Shown here piece after piece: positions 7,810 to 16,885 of a stretch of 64,000 bases of DNA (position 1 is the first letter of the stretch; each line of letters opens with the position of its first letter). A program made the position numbers and the translations under genes. This stretch comes from Phaeobacter sp. A36a-5a (GTDB taxonomy: Bacteria; Pseudomonadota; Alphaproteobacteria; Rhodobacterales; Rhodobacteraceae): positions 310,001 to 374,000 of the forward strand of contig NZ_JBBLYU010000001.1 of the NCBI RefSeq assembly GCF_037911135.1, in the 5' to 3' direction. The notes under the pieces were generated by a model, which saw nothing but the letters and a program-made list of their open reading frames with translations, was not told where the DNA came from and ran no database searches.

Positions 7810-9096
7810 ATGGGACCGATCCGCACTCTGGATGACATTTTGGATATGCTGCGACGGCGCGCGTCGGTGATCCTTTGGGTTGTCCTGCTGGGTGCCATGG
7901 TGTCGCTATGGGTCGCGGCAAAGCAGCAGCATTTCTACGAAAGCTCGGCGGTCCTGCAGATCACCCGGCCGAAGATCGCCGACGAACTTGCCAAATCCAC
8001 CGTTGACGGATCTTCGGCGCGGCGGCTGCAACTGATCGAGCAGCGTCTGATGGCGCGTGGTTCGGTCCTGGAAATCATCGAGAAATACGGTCTCTACAAG
8101 GAACTGCCAGGCCTTGTCCCCTCTGAAAAGGTGGCGCTGCTGCGCGACTCCGTCTCGCTGACCGGGGTTGCTGCCGCGAGGGAGGGGTTTGCCGATGACG
8201 GCACGATTTCGGTGCTGACCATCTCGGCGCTGATGCCGACGCCGGAACAGGCGCAGGCCGTTGCCAGTGAATTCGCCACCCGCACGATTGAACTGAGCCA
8301 GAGCTCGCGCATCGAACAGGCCCGGGAAACCCTGACCTTTTTTGCCGACAAGGAAGCCGCGCTCATCGGCGAGGTGGCCGAGCTCGAGAATGAGATCACC
8401 GCCTATCGCAACGCCAATAACGTTGCACTTCCCGGCGGGATCGAGATGCGCCGCGAGGAGATTTCATCGCTCAATACCGGCTTGCTGGAGATCGAGCGCG
8501 AGCAGATCGAGCTGCGCAGACAGGCGGATCAGACCACATCGAACCAGCGTCAGGCCACGGCCCGTCGCATGCTTGAAGTCTTTGAGGAGAAACTGGCCAC
8601 GCTGGACGCGCAGCGCGAACTGCTGCTGAACCGCAGGTCGACGCTTGAGCGATCGCTGGAAACCACACCGGAGGTGGAGCGCCAGCTCGGCGTCTATGAG
8701 CGCAGGATGAGCCAGCTGCAAAGCGAGCTGGATGCGATTTCTCAGCGCCGGACCGAGGCGGAAGTGGGCTTTCGTCTGGAAGCCTCGCGCCAGTCGGAGC
8801 GCTTGAATATCATCGAATCCGCGCCGCTTCCGGACTATCCGGCAACAGGCGGGCGCAAGAAAAAGGCACTGATGGGCGGTGTTGCCAGTATCGGACTGGC
8901 CCTTGGCATCGCCTTCCTGCTTGAGCTGCGGCACCCGGTGCTGCGCAGCGTGGCGCAGATGGAGCGGGAAACGGGCCTGACACCGGTTGTTGCGATCCCC
9001 TATCTGGACACGGCACCCCGGCGGCGCGGCTTCCTCGCGCGGCTGCGCAGAGGCTTCAACAGGCGGCGCCCGCCGGGGGCCGAAGCAAGCGGCTGA
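7810..9096 (+). CDS. Polysaccharide co-polymerase / chain-length determinant (Wzz-GumC family)
   Basis: Inner-membrane protein that sets chain length and links Wzy polymerisation to export. Its 428 residues follow the family plan: a short cytoplasmic start (TLDDILDMLRRRASV), a first membrane helix around 20-38, a large periplasmic part with long coiled coil (about 150-330, rich in Glu, Arg and Leu heptads), the Pro-rich stretch APLPDYPATGGRKKK before the second helix (about 349-367), and a basic cytoplasmic tail ending in Arg-rich sequence. The tail contains no ATPase domain, so the separate kinase-like protein upstream would be the partner. The gene is 103 bases after that gene and convergent with the flippase gene. 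Confidence 0.9.
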   Translation: MGPIRTLDDILDMLRRRASVILWVVLLGAMVSLWVAAKQQHFYESSAVLQITRPKIADELAKSTVDGSSARRLQLIEQRLMARGSVLEIIEKYGLYKELPGLVPSEKVALLRDSVSLTGVAAAREGFADDGTISVLTISALMPTPEQAQAVASEFATRTIELSQSSRIEQARETLTFFADKEAALIGEVAELENEITAYRNANNVALPGGIEMRREEISSLNTGLLEIEREQIELRRQADQTTSNQRQATARRMLEVFEEKLATLDAQRELLLNRRSTLERSLETTPEVERQLGVYERRMSQLQSELDAISQRRTEAEVGFRLEASRQSERLNIIESAPLPDYPATGGRKKKALMGGVASIGLALGIAFLLELRHPVLRSVAQMERETGLTPVVAIPYLDTAPRRRGFLARLRRGFNRRRPPGAEASG

Positions 9097-9118
9097 AAGA
9101 GGCGTTCGGTCCTGGTTC

Positions 9119-10483
9119 TTAGCCAACCGCGGCGATCATCGCCGTCAGCCTGTCCCAGTGCCACCAGATCGCGGACAGGCCAACCATCAGAGCCAGAACC
9201 ATAAACAGCAGGTCATGCAGCGGATCCCAGACATGGTGTTTGCAGGCCAGCCAGATCATCACCGGATAGGCCATTACCATCGCCAGCCCCAGCGCGGCGA
9301 TCCCGCCTGTCAGGCCAAACAGCATCACCCCGGCCAGAAACAGCACCGTCTGCGCAATCCCTCGCGCCGCCGTAAAAACAAAGAATGACCGGCTGTCCCC
9401 GGCGGCCAACGCGGCCTGATCATAGGTCATGGTGATCACAGCCGGAGCCATGGCAAGCGCGATCAGAACCACCATCGGACCGGCATCGCCATATCGCGCA
9501 TCATAGAGCAGATCGACAAGCCAAGGGCCAAGCCAGGCCATCGTCAGCAGGATCGACAGGATCATCATGCTCAGCCCGGCGCGCAGCTGGCGCTGTTTGC
9601 GCCGGTACTCCGGTGCGGCATGGGCAGGCTTGTCGCGGTAAACCGGGATCATCAGCCGCTGGTTCACCGCATGGCCGAGTGCCATCGGGAAGCTCGCCAG
9701 GAAAAATCCGATATTGTAGATACCAAGCACGTCCAGCGGGACGAACTTGCCCAGAATGGCCCGATCGCCCTGCGAGGTCAGAAACCAGAAGGCGGTCGAC
9801 AGGAAAATCCATTTGCCGAAATGCAGCAATTCACGCAGCGCCGTCGGCTCCCATCGAAACCGGCTGGGCCGTCCCGGCAGTCCCAGATGCATGCTCAGCA
9901 GGAATACGCCTGCCTGCAGGACACTGCCCAGGACCAAGGCCAGAACCGATTGCGTCCACCAGGCCAGCAGAACCATGGCGCCAATGCCAATGGCCTGGCT
10001 GATCAGCTCCAGCGCCGTTAGTCGACCGACCAGCAAATGGCGATGGGCCGTCTCCACGCGGATCGGGTCAAATCCGTTGAGCACCAGCGCGATACCGGCA
10101 ATCGGCAGGTACCACAGCAATTCCGCTGCGCCATAGAATTGCGAAACAGGCCAGGCCAACAGCAGGGTCAACCCCCACAGGACAAAGCCACGCACCACCT
10201 GCACGCTCCAGGCCGTGTCGAGGAAATCCGGATCGTCGCCGCGCTTGCTCTGGGCAATGGACGGACCGATCCCCATATCGGAAAACAGCGCCAGCCCGGT
10301 GACCACAACGCTGACCAGCGCCATCAGGCCAAAGGCTTCGGGGAACAGCAGCCGCGTCATCACCAGATTCGCCGCCAACCGCAGCGCCTGACTGCCGCCA
10401 TAGCCGATCATCAGCCAGGAGGCCGAGCGCAACACGCGGGCGGCGAGGCGTTCTCCTTGGAAAAGCGACAGGACCTGCGGCAT
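9119..10483 (-). CDS. Oligosaccharide flippase (Wzx, polysaccharide transporter family)
   Basis: Multi-spanning membrane protein (about 454 residues, some twelve hydrophobic segments) that turns lipid-linked repeat units across the inner membrane. LRSASWLMIGYGGSQALRLAANLVMTRLLFPEAFGLMALV near the N-terminus is the typical first-helix signature of this family, as is SQGDRAILGKFVPLDVLGIYNIGFFLA in the middle. Start 10483 (MPQVLSLFQGERL) is preferred over a longer reading because CGAGGATATTG precedes it. It is transcribed against the Wzz gene (22 bases between stops) and divergent from the GT4 gene, so it has its own promoter between 10484 and 10627. Confidence 0.9.
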   Translation of the reverse strand: MPQVLSLFQGERLAARVLRSASWLMIGYGGSQALRLAANLVMTRLLFPEAFGLMALVSVVVTGLALFSDMGIGPSIAQSKRGDDPDFLDTAWSVQVVRGFVLWGLTLLLAWPVSQFYGAAELLWYLPIAGIALVLNGFDPIRVETAHRHLLVGRLTALELISQAIGIGAMVLLAWWTQSVLALVLGSVLQAGVFLLSMHLGLPGRPSRFRWEPTALRELLHFGKWIFLSTAFWFLTSQGDRAILGKFVPLDVLGIYNIGFFLASFPMALGHAVNQRLMIPVYRDKPAHAAPEYRRKQRQLRAGLSMMILSILLTMAWLGPWLVDLLYDARYGDAGPMVVLIALAMAPAVITMTYDQAALAAGDSRSFFVFTAARGIAQTVLFLAGVMLFGLTGGIAALGLAMVMAYPVMIWLACKHHVWDPLHDLLFMVLALMVGLSAIWWHWDRLTAMIAAVG

Positions 10484-10627
10484 CAATATCCTCGAGGTTT
10501 TGCGATACACTTGCGATACTGATCCCAAAAGGCGTCAATTCCGCGGCATGATCGCGGCAATGCTGGGCAAGTGTGACAACTGACGATAGCCTGCGACAAG
10601 TCTTGCATAAAATGGGCCATCGTCCTC

Positions 10628-11845
10628 GTGAAAATAGCGTATATTCTCAATACCTATCCGCAGCCGTCGCATAGTTTCATCCGGCGCGAGGTACAGGCGC
10701 TGGAGCGCCAGGGTCACGTGATCCATCGGATCGCCATGCGGCGCAGCAGTGCCCCTCTGGTGGATCCCGGCGATCAGGCCGAGCAGGCGCGCACCATCTA
10801 CGTCCTCGACCGGGGTGCAATCGGTCTGCTCCGGGCGCTGATGCGGTCTGCTCGCAGGACGCCGCGACGTCTGATCGGCGCGCTCTGTATGGCCTGGCGC
10901 CTGGGGGCGGCGTCGCACGTGGGGCGTCTGCGTCATCTGATCTATCTGGCCGAGGCTGCCTACGTCGCCGATTATGCCGCGCAGCAGGAGATCGCTCACC
11001 TGCACGCGCATTTCGGCACCAATGCGACCACCGTTGCACTTCTGGCCTCTGAACTGGGCGGGCCGGGCTATAGTTTCACCACCCACGGGCCAGAGGAATT
11101 CGACGCGCCGCAACCCTTGTCCCTGGGGGAGAAACTGAACCGCGCCAGATTTGCGGTAGCCATCAGCAGTTTTGGCCGCAGTCAACTGAGCCGATGGGCG
11201 GCCTTTGGCAGCTGGGAGCGGTTGAAGGTGGTGCATTGCGGGATTGAGCCTGCACGTTTTGCAGATCCCGCGCCATTGCCGGAAGGCGCATTGCGGATTG
11301 CCGCCATCGGTCGCTTTGTGGAGCAGAAAGGCCAGATGATGCTGATCGAGGCCATGGAGCGTCTGGTCGCGGATTATCCCGATCTGCATCTTGCGCTGAT
11401 CGGCGATGGTGAGATGCGCCCCGATCTGGAGGCCGCCATAGCGAAGCACCGGCTTGGCGATCATGTCACGCTGACCGGCTGGCTCTCCGAGGCTGATGTC
11501 AGGGCCGAACTGGCCCGCGCGCAGGCGCTGGTGATGCCCTCCTTTGCCGAAGGTCTGCCCATGGTGGTGATGGAGGCCATGGCAGCCGCACGTCCGGTTA
11601 TTGCCACCTATATCGCGGGTACGCCTGAACTGGTGCTGCCGGGAGAGACCGGCTGGCTGGTGCCTGCGGGTGATCCTGCTGCTCTGGCGCAGGCCATCCG
11701 GGATCTGGCAGCGACGCCCCATGCCAAACGGGTTGCCATGGGGCAGGCCGGGCGCGCCCGGGTTCTGGAGCGGCACGACAGCGACACAGAGGCCGCAAAG
11801 CTGGCGGCGCATTTCCGATCGGCGATTGCTGGGCAGTCCAGCTAG
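10628..11845 (+). CDS. Glycosyltransferase family 4 (GT-B fold)
   Basis: Cytoplasmic glycosyltransferase that would add a sugar from a nucleotide sugar to the growing repeat unit. The 405-residue protein starts MKIAYILNTYPQPSHSFIRREV, which is typical of GT4 enzymes of the exopolysaccharide type. It has AHFGTNATTVALLAS, the acceptor loop FTTHGPEEFD, and the GT4 nucleotide-sugar site PSFAEGLPMVVMEAMAAARPVIAT with the E-x7-E pair. The start is GTG at 10628. It is convergent with the next gene (18 bases between). Donor and acceptor sugars cannot be read from sequence. Confidence 0.88.
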   Translation: MKIAYILNTYPQPSHSFIRREVQALERQGHVIHRIAMRRSSAPLVDPGDQAEQARTIYVLDRGAIGLLRALMRSARRTPRRLIGALCMAWRLGAASHVGRLRHLIYLAEAAYVADYAAQQEIAHLHAHFGTNATTVALLASELGGPGYSFTTHGPEEFDAPQPLSLGEKLNRARFAVAISSFGRSQLSRWAAFGSWERLKVVHCGIEPARFADPAPLPEGALRIAAIGRFVEQKGQMMLIEAMERLVADYPDLHLALIGDGEMRPDLEAAIAKHRLGDHVTLTGWLSEADVRAELARAQALVMPSFAEGLPMVVMEAMAAARPVIATYIAGTPELVLPGETGWLVPAGDPAALAQAIRDLAATPHAKRVAMGQAGRARVLERHDSDTEAAKLAAHFRSAIAGQSS

Positions 11846-11863
11846 GCCAGCGCAATGGCCCGC

Positions 11864-12706
11864 CTAGCGGCCCCGCGTCCAGCGGGTTTCCTGTCGGCCG
11901 CGAAACAGCGGCGACTTCACCGCGATGGCAACAGCCGCATAGGACATAAATCCCGCCGGGTCGCGCAGCGCCCGCGCCCCAATTGCTGCGGGGCCAGGGC
12001 GGGTGACGTCCTCATTGGCCAGCAGTGCGGGGAACCGCGCGGCAATCTCTGCAACCCCGGCATTCTGGCGTCTGCGCACGCGCACCAGATTGCGAAACCC
12101 CTCGATCAGCGGCCATTGGTAGCTTGCCTCTAGCCGGAGCCGCTCGTGGGGCGCAAAGCTGAGGCGCGCGTAGATATCGTCGGCGATTATGTCCGGCCAG
12201 TCTTCCCAGCGCCCGCGCCCGGCCCGGTTCATCGCAAAGAGGCCAAACCCCGGCACCCCCTGCTGGACAAAGGGCAGTGTTTCCCAGAACCGCCCGTAAA
12301 GGCGGCTGATCAGGCTCTTGGCCGGAGCCAGCCGGGGCGACCCGCTGGCATAGCGCGGCGCGGTGCAATCCAGCGCGTGGCATATCTGCGCCATCAGCGG
12401 TGGGGCGACACACACATCGGCGTCAAGATATACCAAGATGCCACCGGTGGCCTGCGCTTCTCCCCGTTGAAGAGCCCCGATCTTGCCGCCCTCGCGCCGA
12501 TCAATCACCCTGCAATCCCACCCGGGCGGCACCGTCACCGCCTGCGCCGCCGCGACCGTGGTGTCAGTGCAACCGTTGGCGATCACCAAGACCTCGGCGG
12601 TGGCACCATCCGGCAGCGGATCACTGGCAAACAGCGCCGACAGACACGACCCGATATAGCCCGCCTCATTATGTGCGGGGATCAGCACGCTCAACAGCGG
12701 TTTCAT
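11864..12706 (-). CDS. Glycosyltransferase family 2, last gene of the NRPS-PKS operon
   Basis: GT-A type enzyme, 280 residues from MKPLLSVLIPAHNEAGYIGSCLSALF. It has the metal-binding YLDADVCV and the later DDIYARLSF region. The final part (RPGPAAIGARALRDPAGFMSYAAVAIAVK) lacks a strong membrane helix pair. Its start overlaps the stop of the upstream SGNH-glycosidase gene by four bases, so it is translationally coupled and belongs to the operon that runs down from the PKS. The family also includes enzymes that hand sugars to lipids or to secondary metabolites; which one applies is unknown. Confidence 0.85.
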   Translation of the reverse strand: MKPLLSVLIPAHNEAGYIGSCLSALFASDPLPDGATAEVLVIANGCTDTTVAAAQAVTVPPGWDCRVIDRREGGKIGALQRGEAQATGGILVYLDADVCVAPPLMAQICHALDCTAPRYASGSPRLAPAKSLISRLYGRFWETLPFVQQGVPGFGLFAMNRAGRGRWEDWPDIIADDIYARLSFAPHERLRLEASYQWPLIEGFRNLVRVRRRQNAGVAEIAARFPALLANEDVTRPGPAAIGARALRDPAGFMSYAAVAIAVKSPLFRGRQETRWTRGR

Positions 12707-15276
12707 TTCGCCGCCTCCACAGCGCGCCAGCGCGGGTTGTCGTCGGTCAGATAGCGCAGGCTGCCCCAGCTGCCCCATTTTCCGGGTGTCGAAACATCCG
12801 AATAGGCGGTGAACAGACTTCCGCCCAAGGCGGGCCAGCCCTGCAACAGGCTGCGATACAGGCCGCCCATCTCCTCGGTGTAATTGAAATGGCTGAAAAA
12901 ACCGGTCAGCATGTCGTCATCGACCATCGGACCCAAGCCAACCACATGGCTGCCGCCCTCATACATGATCAGGTCGAGCCCGTTGGCCTCTGCAACTTTG
13001 GCATGATAGGGCAGAACCCGGCCCAGAAGATCGCTGATCGTGTCGTCTGAACTGCCGGAAACCAGCCCGTCCTGCAATTCTGCCGCGGCCAATGCGCTGG
13101 CGGCATCATATTGATGCGCCTCGACAAAATCGGCTGCGGCGGTTCCGCTGAGACCCTTGGCCCTGGCGGCGGCCTCAGCCTGCTCGCGGCTCTGGGCAAT
13201 CCAGGCGCGCAGAATTGGCGCGCGTTCCGGCAGGCCGAGAACGCCGCCGAAATAGCCGGTCACCGCATAGGCGTCAAAAGCGCGGGCCGGCGGTCGGCGC
13301 GTGGCATCTTCGGCAACCCAGAGCGGCGCGGTCAGCACCTGTTCCTCCAGCCCCAGCCACCCGGTCTGGGTAGAGATAACGCGCACCAGCCGGTCATCGG
13401 CCGCCGCGCCAAAAACCTCCGTCCAGATCGCGGCAACCTCGGCAGCGCGGCCACCGTAGAATTGCATCCACAGATCCTGGCCACCCCAGCGGCCGCGGGC
13501 CTGATCATCAGCCCAGACCGCCTGTTCGAATTGCCAGTTCCAGACCTCGTTGGAATATTCCACATAGGCGGTCAGCGCGGGGTCCAGCTGCTCCCGCACC
13601 AGCCGCGCGTAGTTACGGACATAGCTGTCGTCGGCCATATGGGGCAGGGTGAACCAGGGCGCGGTGCCAAGCTGATTGGCCAGCGCCACCAGCACCTCCG
13701 CTGGCGCACCTTTGGCCGCCCAGCTGTAGTCCTGCACCCTTGGGCGATCCTCCCAGCCAACCTGCGTGCTGTCGTTGGTGGCCATCCAGTCCATGAATCG
13801 CAGCGCTGCAAACCCACGCATCCGCGCCATGAAATCCGGATTGAAGATGGCGCCGGCCTGCCAGTCCGACAGGTGTTTTTCCATCACCACCGCGATGTTG
13901 CGGATGTAGTCACCGGTTCCCTGCCGGTCGCTGCGCTGAATGCGGATTTCGACCGCGCCGGGACCGGGCGTATAGTCAAAGCGGATTTCGGTCTTGCCGT
14001 AGCGGATGTTCTTGGCCCGCCCCGTCACCTCGACAATCCCGTCGCCGTCAAACAGCAGGACATAGCGCCCAGCGAGGCTGGCGGCCTCCGCAGGCAAATC
14101 GGTGAGGATCAGCGTCCCGACCGAGCCAAGCTCCGGTGGAATTGCGGTCGGCCAGCCATCAGGGTCCAGATATCCCGCTGCTGCAAGATCGGCATAATCC
14201 GCGCCCCCCCATTGCCCGGCCAGATGACCAATCCACGGACGGGCAGTTTTGAAATGGTCGAGAAACGGAGCCTGCGGGCTCCAATCGGCAATCGAGGCCA
14301 GGTTCATCGCAATCGGCTGAGGCGGCACCTCGGCGCCCTGGGGCAGCCCCTGCGCTGCGGCGATGTCGCGCGGCGCGCTGGTCTGGCTGGCCGGAACCAC
14401 TCGGTTCAGCGCAGGCAGCATCGGGTCGTCGGGCAGCGGCGGCGGATCGGCAGGCAGGGCTGCCCGCTGTGTTCGGTCCTGAGCGGCATCCCAGGCAATC
14501 TCCTGCAGTCGTCGCGCCAGGTCCGCCGCGGGCGCCTCGTAGCGACCGCCCCATTTGGAGCGCAGCTGGTGCGGCAGCCCCACCGGAGACTGACCGGTCA
14601 GCACCGCGTATTGCAGCGCCGACAGAAAATAAAACCCAAGATCATTGGGGTGGATATCATCGGCAAAGACATCTTCGATCCGTGCAAGGCCCGGCACCGT
14701 ACCTGCCTGTATGGCGTCATCCAGTCGCGCCATCGCCTGACCGGCCTTGAGCAGCCTGATCTCTCCGCTGGTCTTTTTGTTGACCGTGTCGACGACGTTT
14801 TGCCAGCGCGGCAGATCCGCCGCCAGCCGGTCGCGCCATTGCATGGTCGCCCCCGGATCAAAAGGCACCTCAACCCCGGTTCCGCTGTTCAGGCTGTGCC
14901 AGGTTTCCTGCAGATAGACCTCAACCTCAGGGTTGGCGGTGTGGGCAAGGTTGTAGAACTGCGTCAGCGCCCCCTCGGTATCGCTCCACTTCAGATGGTT
15001 GGTGAGGGGGATCGCCTCGGTCACGATCAGCGCATCCACGCCTTCGGCCAGACGGGTGCGGGCATTGATCCCCTCGGCCTGATCGGCATGTGTCCAATTG
15101 TAGCTGAGCGGCGCGCCGTTGATGATCTGCGCCTCGACCCTGACCTCTTCGGCGATCTGTCCGGCAGTCGCGGCCGGTTGCCGGGCCAGGAGCTGGTCCA
15201 GCATCACCGGATTGTCGGGTCCGAACAGGGAATGCCCGACCATGACGACACTGGCCACCAGATCTGCCAGCGTCAT
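12703..15276 (-). CDS. Two-domain protein: SGNH-hydrolase-like domain fused to a glycosidase-like (GH-A type) barrel
   Basis: Unusual 857-residue protein. Residues 1-280 resemble SGNH hydrolases: Ser16 in GHSLFG (the usual Asp of GDSL is His here) and Asp206/His209 in DDIHPNDLG. Residues ~440-857 look like a glycosidase TIM barrel: VEYSNEVWNW with Glu577 as candidate acid/base, and MYEGGSH with Glu773 as candidate nucleophile. That is the NE...YEGG layout of clan GH-A. A Pro-rich linker (~285-320) and a beta-rich segment lie between. Its N-terminal domain is a paralogue of the protein encoded just upstream (shared ETWH, IHxNDLG and PVGLPHQL blocks), so a duplication is likely. No signal peptide is visible, though the neighbour has one. 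It overlaps both neighbours by four bases. I infer a role in trimming or acylating the polysaccharide, not proven. Confidence 0.75.
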   Translation of the reverse strand: MTLADLVASVVMVGHSLFGPDNPVMLDQLLARQPAATAGQIAEEVRVEAQIINGAPLSYNWTHADQAEGINARTRLAEGVDALIVTEAIPLTNHLKWSDTEGALTQFYNLAHTANPEVEVYLQETWHSLNSGTGVEVPFDPGATMQWRDRLAADLPRWQNVVDTVNKKTSGEIRLLKAGQAMARLDDAIQAGTVPGLARIEDVFADDIHPNDLGFYFLSALQYAVLTGQSPVGLPHQLRSKWGGRYEAPAADLARRLQEIAWDAAQDRTQRAALPADPPPLPDDPMLPALNRVVPASQTSAPRDIAAAQGLPQGAEVPPQPIAMNLASIADWSPQAPFLDHFKTARPWIGHLAGQWGGADYADLAAAGYLDPDGWPTAIPPELGSVGTLILTDLPAEAASLAGRYVLLFDGDGIVEVTGRAKNIRYGKTEIRFDYTPGPGAVEIRIQRSDRQGTGDYIRNIAVVMEKHLSDWQAGAIFNPDFMARMRGFAALRFMDWMATNDSTQVGWEDRPRVQDYSWAAKGAPAEVLVALANQLGTAPWFTLPHMADDSYVRNYARLVREQLDPALTAYVEYSNEVWNWQFEQAVWADDQARGRWGGQDLWMQFYGGRAAEVAAIWTEVFGAAADDRLVRVISTQTGWLGLEEQVLTAPLWVAEDATRRPPARAFDAYAVTGYFGGVLGLPERAPILRAWIAQSREQAEAAARAKGLSGTAAADFVEAHQYDAASALAAAELQDGLVSGSSDDTISDLLGRVLPYHAKVAEANGLDLIMYEGGSHVVGLGPMVDDDMLTGFFSHFNYTEEMGGLYRSLLQGWPALGGSLFTAYSDVSTPGKWGSWGSLRYLTDDNPRWRAVEAAK

Positions 15277-16175
15277 GGGGAAACACCGGTGCGGGGGTGG
15301 CGCGTGACCACCTGCCAGACGATCTCCTGCACCTGCCGCGCGGCTTTGGCGCTGAAAGCATCCGCAGGCGAGCCATCGGCGCGTTGCAGCTGATGCGGCA
15401 GGCCAACCGGGTTTTTGTGATAAAGCACGCTGACATGGGTCAGCGCCACAACATAGGCGCCCAGATCGTTGATATGGATCGGGTCGAGCGCCCCCTCGGA
15501 TGTGCGGGCAAAAAGCGCCTCGCGATGAGTCATCCCGTCGATCTGGCCGTCCTCGGCGGCGCGCACGACGGCGGCCATCACCTGTCCTGCGGGGATCAGA
15601 TAGGCGGGACGTCTCGGATTGCGGCGGCTGTCAGATCCGGCCAGCCCGCCCAGCCAGAGCTGTTCCAGATCACCGTCGATCCGCTTCAGCCAGCCATCCG
15701 GCGTATCCAGCGGGTGCCAGGTTTCATAGAGGTATATCCGCGTCCGATCCGACCCCGCCCGGGCCAGATCAGCCCAGCGGCGAAAGTATCGCGCGCCTTT
15801 GAAATAGCGCAGCGCGTCGCGCAGTTCGACCATCTCCGTCAGGATCACGGCGTCATACTCACCGGAGCCAACCGCCTCGCGTGCATCCCGCCAGACCGGA
15901 GGGTGATTGACCTGATAGAAATGCAGGATATCCAGATCCGGCTCCCAGTGATCCTGCAACGGGGTGCCCGATCCCAGCTGGCTGTTGTAGCTGTGCCCTT
16001 CCGGTGCCAGCTGCCGCACCATATGCGGCATATCGCGACCAACCAGCGAATGGCCAAGGTGGAACACCCGCATTGGGCCCGTCGGGGCCTTCAACAAGGG
16101 CAGGGCAAAGGGGCTGGCCTGCGCGCGCAGTGGCAGCAGCGACAAGAGGGCGAGAAATCCGCGCCGTCCGATCAT
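15273..16175 (-). CDS. SGNH-hydrolase-like exported protein (GHSL variant)
   Basis: A 300-residue protein with an N-terminal export signal MIGRRGFLALLSLLPLRAQAS; the RRGFL core resembles a twin-arginine signal, but Sec export is also possible. After the signal come Ser43 in LGHSLVG (block I, His instead of Asp), IYLYETWHPLD, and DPIHINDLGAY near residue 236 carrying the likely catalytic Asp/His. These are the pieces of an SGNH esterase or O-acyltransferase fold. The end (PVGLPHQLQRADG...VQEIVWQVV) matches the same region of the larger downstream protein. It overlaps the phosphopantetheinyl transferase gene and the 857-residue gene by four bases each. It may remove or transfer acyl groups on the exported polysaccharide; substrate unknown. 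Confidence 0.75.
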   Translation of the reverse strand: MIGRRGFLALLSLLPLRAQASPFALPLLKAPTGPMRVFHLGHSLVGRDMPHMVRQLAPEGHSYNSQLGSGTPLQDHWEPDLDILHFYQVNHPPVWRDAREAVGSGEYDAVILTEMVELRDALRYFKGARYFRRWADLARAGSDRTRIYLYETWHPLDTPDGWLKRIDGDLEQLWLGGLAGSDSRRNPRRPAYLIPAGQVMAAVVRAAEDGQIDGMTHREALFARTSEGALDPIHINDLGAYVVALTHVSVLYHKNPVGLPHQLQRADGSPADAFSAKAARQVQEIVWQVVTRHPRTGVSP

Positions 16176-16885
16176 CGTACCTGTGGCAGCTGTGCGGCGG
16201 TCGCGATCAGCCCCTCCCCGATAACAAAACGCCCGTCAATGGCGTCGCCTTTTCGAAACGGCAGCTGATCCGCCGTGAACCGCGCGCAAAACGTCCCGCT
16301 GATCTGATCGGTGCCCTGCGCCAAATCCATCTCCAGTTCCATCCCGTCAAAGCCAAAGAACCGCTCGCTCAGGCGGTACTGACATTTATAAGCCGCTTCC
16401 TTGGCCGAGAATATCACTTTGGCGAGCTGGCCGGGGCTGTTTTGTTGTGCGAGCCAGTCACGCTCGGCGGGGCGGCAGATCTGCGGGATCAGGTCATCCG
16501 CCAGCGGCGTGTCCTCCTCCACGTCGACCCCGATCCCGCGCATCTGTTGGGGCAGGGCCATAACGGCGACGGCGGCGCTGTGACAATGGCTGATCGAGCC
16601 GACAACCTCAGGCGGCCAGACCGGCGCCCGTTTGGGGCCGACCGGAATGGCGCTGGGCGTCATGCCGAGGGACGACATCGCGCGATGCGCGGCAGCGCGG
16701 CCCGCCGCAAACTCGCGCCGCCGCTTCTCCACGGCATTTGGCGACAGGCAGGCGGCCTCCTCAGGGAAGGGCGGAGGCGGATCGTCCTGCGGATCACAGG
16801 TTTCCACCACGACACAGGCGTCAAACAACCGGCGGATCAGCGCCTTGTGCCGGGCGCTGCGTGAGAGCGGATCGGCAAGGCTCAT
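16172..16885 (-). CDS. 4'-phosphopantetheinyl transferase (Sfp/EntD type)
   Basis: Activates carrier domains by moving phosphopantetheine from coenzyme A onto their Ser; needed by the NRPS and PKS of the same operon. The 237-residue protein has the three family motifs: the WPPEVVGSISHCHSAAVAV region near 90-108, GIGVDVEED near 117-125 (metal-binding Asp and Glu), and IFSAKEAAYKCQY near 158-170 (Glu and Lys essential in the family). The N-terminal region with GRAAAHRAM is of the EntD kind. It overlaps the NRPS stop and the SGNH gene start by four bases, so it is made with its target enzymes. Confidence 0.95.
   Translation of the reverse strand: MSLADPLSRSARHKALIRRLFDACVVVETCDPQDDPPPPFPEEAACLSPNAVEKRRREFAAGRAAAHRAMSSLGMTPSAIPVGPKRAPVWPPEVVGSISHCHSAAVAVMALPQQMRGIGVDVEEDTPLADDLIPQICRPAERDWLAQQNSPGQLAKVIFSAKEAAYKCQYRLSERFFGFDGMELEMDLAQGTDQISGTFCARFTADQLPFRKGDAIDGRFVIGEGLIATAAQLPQVR

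Noticed and set aside
13111-15393. Long open frame on the plus strand opposite the SGNH-glycosidase gene
   Set aside because: It is the antisense shadow of a GC-rich gene; the translation is Arg/Gly/His-rich with no family motif, while the minus-strand reading has clear catalytic blocks and overlaps with its operon neighbours.
12703-16175. Idea that the two SGNH genes are one gene split by a frameshift
   Set aside because: Both have complete and separately paired motif sets, and the small gene ends in a natural stop that overlaps the next ATG, as at every other junction of the operon. Duplication explains them better.
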